Origin: Knufia peltigerae
Taxonomy: Eukaryota; Ascomycota; Eurotiomycetes; Chaetothyriales; Trichomeriaceae
Reading direction: 5' to 3'
Length of the DNA: 64,000 bases
NCBI GenBank assembly: GCA_030247855.1
Contig: JAPDRN010000122.1
Coordinates: 1-64,000, forward strand
Shown: positions 57,901 through 64,000 of the stretch, piece after piece
Numbering within the stretch: position 1 is the first letter of the stretch
How the letters are laid out: each line of letters begins with the position of its first letter
Made by a program: the position numbers and the translations under genes
The notes under the pieces: generated by a model
The model's input: the letters and a program-made list of their open reading frames with translations, nothing else
Database searches by the model: none
What the model was told of the DNA's origin: nothing

Positions 57901-58659
57901 CAAAGGGAGCTTGTGTCTATGCCATTGATAGCCCATTTCTCAAGCACCCAACCGAGTACACCTGTTCCTTATCCGAAGCCGCGTTACTGATGGCGAATGA
58001 AGTTCGCACTCGGCAATCCTCCGGCCCCTACATTCTGGCTGGTTGGTCCGCTGGTGGCATGTACGCCTACGAAGCTGCCAGACACCTCATTTCGGTCGGA
58101 GAAATCATCTCCAAACTTATCCTCATCGACTCTCCTTGCCGAACAGATTACGGGCCCATGCCCCAAGATGTGCTCGACTACGTCTCTCGATCGGGAGTGA
58201 TCGCGGGAGAAGGCGCGGCTACAGCGGCTCCAGAATGGCTCGTCCAACATTTCCAGTCGACCATTCGGGCAGTTCAAGAGTATACGCCGCAGGCATTCGA
58301 CGAGGAAAACTCGCCGTCCACGTACGTCATCTGGGCGGCTCGGGGTGTTTTTGAAGATTGGCCTCAAGCCGAACTCGCCGGTCTCGACCTCACCGACGCC
58401 GTGGCTGCTTGGTTGCTGAAGCCAAAGACCAGCCCAGGAGCCAATGGGTGGGACAAGCTGCTCTCGGCCAAGAAGATGAAATGTTCTTCGGTGGATGGCA
58501 ATCATTTCAACATGGTTCACCCTCCCAACGTGAGTATAAACCTAACCCCCAGCTGATTATGGATGTTTTGCTGACATGACTTCCTAGTGCGCTTCTCTCA
58601 GTCGGGCTATCGCAGGTGCCGTCGGTGAGGACGATGCTGTAGAATGGACTCGTGCTTAG
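51904..58659 (+). CDS. Non-reducing polyketide synthase (SAT-KS-MAT-PT-ACP-ACP-TE)
   Basis: Seven exons: 51904-52193, 52251-52542, 52599-53264, 53321-53674, 53728-56148, 56199-58529 and 58588-58659; product 2141 residues. Domains and catalytic residues: starter-unit acyltransferase (about 5-360; Cys119 in VGLCVGQ, His250 in PYHAPHLY), ketosynthase (about 382-810; Cys554 in DTACSSS, His689 in EMHGTGTQ, His732 in NIAHGES), malonyl transferase (about 910-1220; Ser1003 in VVGHSLGEY), product template (about 1303-1610; His1331 in SGHKINGLALCP, Asp1524 in VDNLAQLAGF), two carrier domains (Ser1695 and Ser1804, both LGVDSL) and a thioesterase/Claisen cyclase (about 1890-2135; Ser1958 in GWSAGG, His2110). 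No reducing or methyltransferase domain. With the FAS pair nearby, the SAT probably loads a short saturated acyl chain, giving an alkyl-substituted aromatic polyketide; ring pattern cannot be read from this. Confidence 0.95.
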
Positions 58660-58957
58660 CCTGGTTGTGGTCGGTGTCTTTTCTTCTCGGTCGACGCTGG
58701 ACTTACTTAGGCTGACTACCAGGTTGAAAAGGGGTCATGTCATCGGGCATCTCTCTTTCCGGTTGGCTAGACAAGGAGTGCATTGAATTGTTTAGGTACA
58801 GGATCTATTTCTCTGTTTATACGTAGATGGTGGGAAAGGACCTGATGGTTTGGTGTTCGTTGGTAGATTTTCTGTTCAATGGCATATCTTGTTTCGAAGC
58901 ACTTTTTCAGCTCTCGTTCCCATCTCAATTGTCAAGCAGCAAATCTACTGCCCCATT

Positions 58958-60706
58958 TCAAAGAACTACCTCCGTCATCAAATCATCAGGCCATCGAGGT
59001 GCATCTCTTCCATTTCCCCTCGTGCCCACGTTGTACTTTAATTGAACTTCAGAATCGACAAACCGAATCACGGGTCTCACGGTTCTGACAGTCACACCAC
59101 CCAGGGCTTTACTTTCTCGGTTCTCGAAAAACTCCGCCTTGTCGAAGAGGTTGGTATTTTCTTTCATCATCTTCATGTATCGTGGTATAGTGTAATTCAT
59201 ATTATGGCAAGACCTGAAAACCTGTCGTCCATTGCGATGCCAAACTTCGTTCCAGATTGGTTCAGGGTATTCACCCACCCAACCCGTAAGCCACTGATTG
59301 TAGTAGTTCAAAGCAAGATCCAACTTGTAACTGCCTCCCCGGTCGGCTTTTTGTATCAGTGCGGATAAGACCCCAATGGCACCGACGATGCCCGTCATGT
59401 AGTCACTGTTTGGGAACACCGGGGTGACGGGTTCGTCGTTTGATAAACCCATGGCCCGGCCAAACCCGGCGGACATTCCTGTGCAAGCGTCACTGATCTG
59501 TTGCCACCCTGACCGTTGACTCCAGGGCCCGTGCCAGCCGTAACAGTTCTCGCGGACCGAGATGATGCCCCTTTCGGGCCTGTCTCGAACGAGATCAATC
59601 ATCTGGTCCTGGCTGAAACCGTACTTGTCCAGAACCCCCGGGCGATAACCCTGGACGACCACGTCGGCGTCACGGATCAGGGTCCGAAGTTTGTCTCGCC
59701 CTTCTTCCGTCTCGAGGTCGAGACTGCAAGACCACTTGCCCCAGCTCAGGTCGACGTGTAGCTCGCTGAAATCGACAACGTTGGGCGAAGTGACTCGCAT
59801 GACGCTGGCGCCCAGCTCAGCCAGACCCCGCGTCACCGCAGGGCCGGCGATGACTCTGGTCAAGTCGACGACCTTGAGACCTGCCAGCGGTCTGGTCGAC
59901 GAGGTTCGTGTCGTTGATTGCCACCAGTGTCCTGGCCGGTGGGCGGGAACCGTGTTGACTCGGTACAGCTCGAATAGGCCGACGTCAGCATTGGCTTTAC
60001 CTTGCTCAGTCTCACGGAACGAGTCCACAGTCTCCACGACCACGCCTGCCTGCTTGTACACGTCGGTGATGAGGTGCTGGAGTTCGGCCGACGACATGTT
60101 GGCGACCTTTTGGATGCAGGGTTGTACCGACTCCTCAAAAGTCTCGAGGTCGGGACGATCCTCTGGGAGACCGAGACAGTCGAATGTTGGCTTGGGGTTC
60201 ATTCCGCCGTGAAGGTGGAAGAACCGGTCATCCTCGGTTCGGTAGATGTTGGTGGCACAGGTGCGGTACGGGTTCGACCACATCCTGTGAAAATCATAGT
60301 TTGGGATTCCAACGTCTTCTAGTTTGTCCATGTTTTGTCCCCTTCCGATCGTAGTGTCTGCATGATCAATCGTCCAGACCAAGGCCGACATGAAGAACAA
60401 TTGGGCATGGTCCACGTTGATATTTGCCCCTGACAAGTCGACGTCGTATTTGCGTTTGACAAGTGCCGCGATCATACATGCTTCCAGGGCTTTGAGGGAC
60501 GCGACGGATTCTGCGAACCGCCAATTGACGGCGATGGAGGGGAGGTCAGAACCTGTAAAGACGACGCGAGACGCGAACTGAAGGGCTTCATGAGGGATGT
60601 CTTTCTTGATCTTGGGATTGTCAAGTAACGCGTGTAAAAGTAGTCTTTCGGACTCGGCTGGAACAGAGTATGATGAGGTCGTTGCTGTCGACGTCGTATT
60701 TGCCAT
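58958..60706 (-). CDS. CaiB/BaiF family III CoA-transferase
   Basis: Single-exon gene for a 582-residue protein of the family III CoA-transferases (formyl-CoA, carnitine and succinyl-CoA transferases; alpha-methylacyl-CoA racemase). The C-terminal half shows the typical start PLAGLKVVDLTRVIAGPAV with TRGLAELGASVMRV, then LRTLIRDADVVVQGYRPGVL and GFSQDQMIDLVRDRP. The N-terminal half (about 40-250) looks like a second, weaker copy of the fold (VNWRFAESVASLKALEA; MWSNPYRTCATNIYRTEDD), giving the two-domain fungal type. It would move CoA between a thioester and a free acid, probably in cytosol or peroxisome. It converges with the PKS, with 298 bp between stop codons. A role in activating or recycling an acyl intermediate is inference. 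Confidence 0.87.
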   Translation of the reverse strand: MANTTSTATTSSYSVPAESERLLLHALLDNPKIKKDIPHEALQFASRVVFTGSDLPSIAVNWRFAESVASLKALEACMIAALVKRKYDVDLSGANINVDHAQLFFMSALVWTIDHADTTIGRGQNMDKLEDVGIPNYDFHRMWSNPYRTCATNIYRTEDDRFFHLHGGMNPKPTFDCLGLPEDRPDLETFEESVQPCIQKVANMSSAELQHLITDVYKQAGVVVETVDSFRETEQGKANADVGLFELYRVNTVPAHRPGHWWQSTTRTSSTRPLAGLKVVDLTRVIAGPAVTRGLAELGASVMRVTSPNVVDFSELHVDLSWGKWSCSLDLETEEGRDKLRTLIRDADVVVQGYRPGVLDKYGFSQDQMIDLVRDRPERGIISVRENCYGWHGPWSQRSGWQQISDACTGMSAGFGRAMGLSNDEPVTPVFPNSDYMTGIVGAIGVLSALIQKADRGGSYKLDLALNYYNQWLTGWVGEYPEPIWNEVWHRNGRQVFRSCHNMNYTIPRYMKMMKENTNLFDKAEFFENRESKALGGVTVRTVRPVIRFVDSEVQLKYNVGTRGNGRDAPRWPDDLMTEVVL

Positions 60707-61422
60707 GATTAAATGACTGGTTGGCTGATCTCTAGCTGGAGGACAAACAAATAGAAACCTGCAAGAAGAATGTCACCTCTTTCTCTCGTAACCAGTACGT
60801 AGGCGTACCTACGTGGACATGCCCACTGATTCAATGTATAACCTACTCGGAGAATGTTGTCCGGGACGTATCTACACCTGACATATCGCAGATATCGAAC
60901 ACATCTGACCGCATGATACATTTCCCTGGGGGGTATTTGCGAAATCCCCATTGGAGGTGAACACGCTGAGGTAGATTCATTTTATCTCTCCTACGGCCGC
61001 AAGAGTGGTGGACATTCCGATAGCTTGATACATCATACCGTAACTGACCCAAGTTTGATGTAAAGTGGATATTCAGACAGACAGGTTCCACCGTAAAGCT
61101 GATTCGATGTTCATCACTCCCAGAGTTAGCACACGCAATTTAGCATGCAGTGTTCTTGGAAAATAGAATGTCGAATAAACGATCCCCTTAGAGTCTGTTG
61201 AGAGCATGGCCACGAAAGAATTTAAAGGTACGTTGCCTGATACGGAAGTCGACGGAAATGCTATGTGGAGACCCCACAATGCCTGCTCCTGTGGTTGCCA
61301 TTGCCAATGTACAAGGAGAGCCTGGCCGAGCAGAGAAATAGTAGAATGTATATATATGTATTTATCAACATTCGCTTGACACCTTTAGATGTTTATGGCC
61401 AAGTTCAATCATAATGACCATC
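60707..61422. other. Spacer, CoA-transferase promoter
   Basis: This 0.72 kb holds the promoter of the CoA-transferase and the 3' end of the beta-lactamase-like gene, both on the minus strand. Short overlapping frames lack motifs. A TATATATGTAT run near 61350 is in the 3' region of the beta-lactamase-like gene. Confidence 0.5.
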
Positions 61423-62709
61423 TTACCCTGGCTTCGCAACCACGTTTTCAATCATGACGACGTTCCCCCCTTTGCTCTCTTCCTGATCACCGCTGACTTT
61501 ATGATCATAAGCAGCTCTTTCAACCTCATCAAACAAATGTAGAACGGTCGGGTTAAGGAATGGTAATACGGAGGTGCCGACCATCCCAGCTCTCTTGGAA
61601 GAAGGGTCGATCCAGTAGTATAGATTCCCGAGTCCACACCAGGATGCGCTACCAGCTTTGCGACCATGCGGCATATCGATATGGTTTAGCATCAAACCCG
61701 CTGAGCAGCCGCGGGCATCGGTGGGTAGAGAGGGCAAAAGTGTGCCTTCCCGTGAGAGGATTGGTATTGTTGGATGAAATCTACCCAGACCAGATTTGTC
61801 GACCTCCAAGGGGAGGAGGTCCGTGAAGAGGTAGTCCTTGACAGTTTCCTTTGCGAGGATGGTCCTTCCTGTCGCAGGGCTAGTCCCCTCGTTCAATAGA
61901 GTGGCAAGCAGCTTCGCGTAGTCATTGAGAGTCGAATAGATGGAGGCACCCCCACCGAACATCTCGGGTTCTTCGGCATTCTTCAGGCTTGGATCAGCAA
62001 CTAGGCGGTCGTCCATGTCATAATGGACGATGAGCTTTGCCCTCCCTGTCCGTGGAGCCGCAGCTGTGTCTTTCATCTCCAAAGGCACCAGGATTTGGGA
62101 GTTGATGTACTCGGGGAGGGGCATCTTTGAAACCGCCTCGACCACAAAGCCCAACCAGTCCGTGCTTATCCCATAAGTGTACTTCGTCCCCGGGTCGGCG
62201 ACCAAAGGATATTCAAAGTCCGCCCAGTCACCGACGGTGTAATATTGCACAGGTTGCCGGCCTGTAGAAGTGCGCCACGCCAGTGTTGGACCGTCGAGAA
62301 AGTCGTAAGAGAAGCCTGCCGTGTGGTTCATAAGCTGGAGGATGGTTGGTTTTGATTTGGGCGGTCGAAGGGATGGTACCGAGCCCTCCTCTCCTTCATG
62401 CGCACTGTGATCGAGTACTTGTGTTCTTGACATGGCCGGGACGTATCGTTCCACATGGTCTGAAGCTGACAGTTTGCCTTGTTCGATAAGTTGCAGTGCT
62501 GCAATGGTGGTCAACAATTTGGTACATGAGAAAATCTGGAGGACCGTATCCGTGCCGAATACAGGTGCATCCGGATCATCTATCTGAGTCGATCCGAACG
62601 TCTCTTTGAAGATGAAACAGCCTGTTTCATCGACGACAAAGGCTCCGATTCCAGGGACTTGCCCATTCTTCACAGCTGATTTGAAGAGGTCCTTCAATCT
62701 TTCATCCAT
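61423..62709 (-). CDS. Serine beta-lactamase-fold esterase/transacylase (LovD/EstB-like)
   Basis: Single-exon gene for a 428-residue protein of the class C beta-lactamase/penicillin-binding-protein fold. The SxxK nucleophile motif is Ser61-Cys-Thr-Lys64 in LQIFSCTKLL, and the second motif Tyr is at 177 or 179 in GTKYTYGIS. The family features LQLMNHTAGFSYDF and MFGGGASIYSTLNDYAKLL are also clear. Fungal members of this group in polyketide clusters act as esterases, hydrolases or acyltransferases (LovD moves an acyl chain onto a polyketide core). No signal peptide, so intracellular. A TATATAT element at 62881-62887, about 170 bp upstream on the minus strand, may be its TATA box. Placed next to the CoA-transferase in the same direction, it may transfer or remove an acyl group; substrate unknown. 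Confidence 0.88.
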   Translation of the reverse strand: MDERLKDLFKSAVKNGQVPGIGAFVVDETGCFIFKETFGSTQIDDPDAPVFGTDTVLQIFSCTKLLTTIAALQLIEQGKLSASDHVERYVPAMSRTQVLDHSAHEGEEGSVPSLRPPKSKPTILQLMNHTAGFSYDFLDGPTLAWRTSTGRQPVQYYTVGDWADFEYPLVADPGTKYTYGISTDWLGFVVEAVSKMPLPEYINSQILVPLEMKDTAAAPRTGRAKLIVHYDMDDRLVADPSLKNAEEPEMFGGGASIYSTLNDYAKLLATLLNEGTSPATGRTILAKETVKDYLFTDLLPLEVDKSGLGRFHPTIPILSREGTLLPSLPTDARGCSAGLMLNHIDMPHGRKAGSASWCGLGNLYYWIDPSSKRAGMVGTSVLPFLNPTVLHLFDEVERAAYDHKVSGDQEESKGGNVVMIENVVAKPG

Positions 62710-64000
62710 GATTGTTTTATAAGATTTTGAGGGTTTTCTAGAGAGGGAAACGGTGGTGAGGGAGATTCAAGTTGATGCAGGAACAAGGTGGCCTCAATGG
62801 AAGGGGGGGTCTGAATATATGAACGGAGCTGATCCACAGAGGTTACATGTACACGAGTATATGCAGCGACAACGGTCACCTATATATCCCACCTGAAGAA
62901 AGACATCAGTGTATTGCGATCCCGACTCTACCACACAAGTCGGTCACTTAATCCGTGTAGTTCTGAAAGTTGCGGCTCGCGTGGAGTCTCATTCGTTGCC
63001 CCCCAGCGGGGGGGTAAGCGGGTGTTCTGGGGTATCCAGGAATCCTCACGTCTCAGAGATCTGCTTCTCCCTTCGAAGAAAAAGGATTCACAAAGGAGTT
63101 TGGGAAAGAGGGGGATTTTCCGCGCTCGGATCGAGGTGATTCTTTCGGCCGTAAAGAACAGGAGCTTGACTGAGGAGTGAGGTCCATTGAACAAAAGCTT
63201 ATAACATGTCCGAAAGGGGTTTTGTATCACAACGTCTCCCCTCTTGCTTCACAGTCTTGAAGATTCAAGGATTTCATCTGTGAAGGATGCTTGCCAGTGT
63301 TTTGATATGAGGCTCTGCCCTGGCAGTTTGTGCCTTTTTTCTGATTGCTTCAGCCTCGCCGCAAGTCCATAATTTCTGCCAGCCTTCGGACCGTGATTGG
63401 ACGGTGGTAACGACGGGCTCCTGCGTGTCGACAACCTAATAAAGAAGCCTGGTGTTTTCCCTAATTACTTGCTGTATCTATGCCACATACACGTAGATAA
63501 GACATCAGCCGGATGGTATGACTGGCGTTCGATTGAGCAGTGTTTTCAATGACTCTTGTCTAAAGGTTGCTATTGATCCAAAGCCATGAGGAAGCAAACG
63601 GGCACCAAGTCAGCCTCATTTCAGTCTTACAACAACCTCATCCCAGGCTCATGAGAAGGTAGCGTCAATGCACGGCTCTACCAGGGGTACTATAGCTATT
63701 TGCATACCTTTTCGGTGGGTGCAGGTCAGTCACGCAGTGAGCGATGCTGCTGTACCATCGCCGATACCGCAACGCGCTCTTGACCGCTCTTGACCGGTGA
63801 CACTGTCAAAATCCACGGAACTATGCCCCAGTATCATGCTTCAAGTGAAGTGAACCTTGGCTACATATGTATGTATGGCACATCTGCAAAAACATACACA
63901 GACCCCTAGGCATGCCCTGGGCATCCTCCCCCCACGACCATAATCCACCTTCGGCATTCAAAATCGAAACCCGGAATTTCGCAAGCATATCCACACGCGT
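62710..64000. other. Right edge, promoter of beta-lactamase-like gene, no further gene
   Basis: The first ~200 bp form the upstream region of the beta-lactamase-like gene, with TATATAT at 62881-62887. The rest shows only short frames on both strands (for example 62909-63230) that overlap and lack motifs, so I see no gene up to the end of the window. The right border of the cluster may lie here or beyond. Confidence 0.5.

Noticed and set aside
19252..62709. Calling the locus an aflatoxin, sterigmatocystin or dothistromin cluster
   Set aside because: Only the FAS/PKS core is shared in type. The hallmark ketoreductase, P450s, methyltransferases and regulator are not seen, so naming that pathway would over-reach.
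1..64000. CRISPR arrays, rRNA or tRNA genes, intact transposons
   Set aside because: No regularly spaced identical repeats, no rRNA-like blocks, no tRNA-like cloverleaf I could recognise, and no transposase or reverse-transcriptase motif in any frame examined.

Overview
The window is nuclear DNA of a filamentous ascomycete (Pezizomycotina). The support is seen directly: short GT-AG introns of about 46-100 bp, intron-poor long genes, and fungal-type proteins (APM3, an ISWI ATPase, an FHL1-like forkhead factor, MDM35, two-subunit type I fatty acid synthase, a non-reducing polyketide synthase). Class-level placement is not safe from sequence alone.

Left part (1-18.7 kb) is mostly housekeeping: AP-3 mu subunit, ISWI chromatin remodeller, a HAPSTR1/DUF4588-like protein, a small DMAC1-like mitochondrial protein, a prenylcysteine oxidase-like flavoenzyme, an FHL1-like forkhead factor, a 2-oxoglutarate/Fe(II) oxygenase and the four-exon gene MDM35. 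Between the prenylcysteine oxidase and the forkhead gene lies a gene-free 2.4 kb stretch holding about nine diverged copies of a ~140 bp tandem repeat, split by a non-repeat segment with a hairpin.

Right part (19.2-62.7 kb) looks like a secondary-metabolite gene cluster. Its core is a divergent pair of complete fatty acid synthase genes (beta 26.3-32.7 kb, alpha 34.4-40.0 kb) and a non-reducing PKS (51.9-58.7 kb) with domain order SAT-KS-MAT-PT-ACP-ACP-TE. By analogy with the hexanoate synthase/norsolorinate synthase pairs of the aflatoxin and sterigmatocystin families, the FAS pair would make a short saturated acyl starter that the SAT domain loads, and the PKS would extend, cyclise (PT) and release it (TE of Claisen-cyclase type). 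Around the core are three class A flavin monooxygenases (TetX-like, phenol-hydroxylase-like, salicylate-hydroxylase-like), two paralogous NAD(P)H:FMN reductase-like flavodoxin-fold proteins, a DHA-type MFS exporter, a seven-TM DUF3112-like protein, a tandem-domain CaiB/BaiF CoA-transferase and a LovD/EstB-type serine beta-lactamase-fold protein. No cytochrome P450, no stand-alone ketoreductase, no O-methyltransferase and no Zn2Cys6 regulator is visible, so the product should differ from the aflatoxin family: a hydroxylated alkyl-aromatic or quinone is the best inference. Three divergent gene pairs in the cluster share promoter regions.

All splice sites were assigned by eye from reading frame, GT/AG signals and expected protein motifs. 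No database search was possible.
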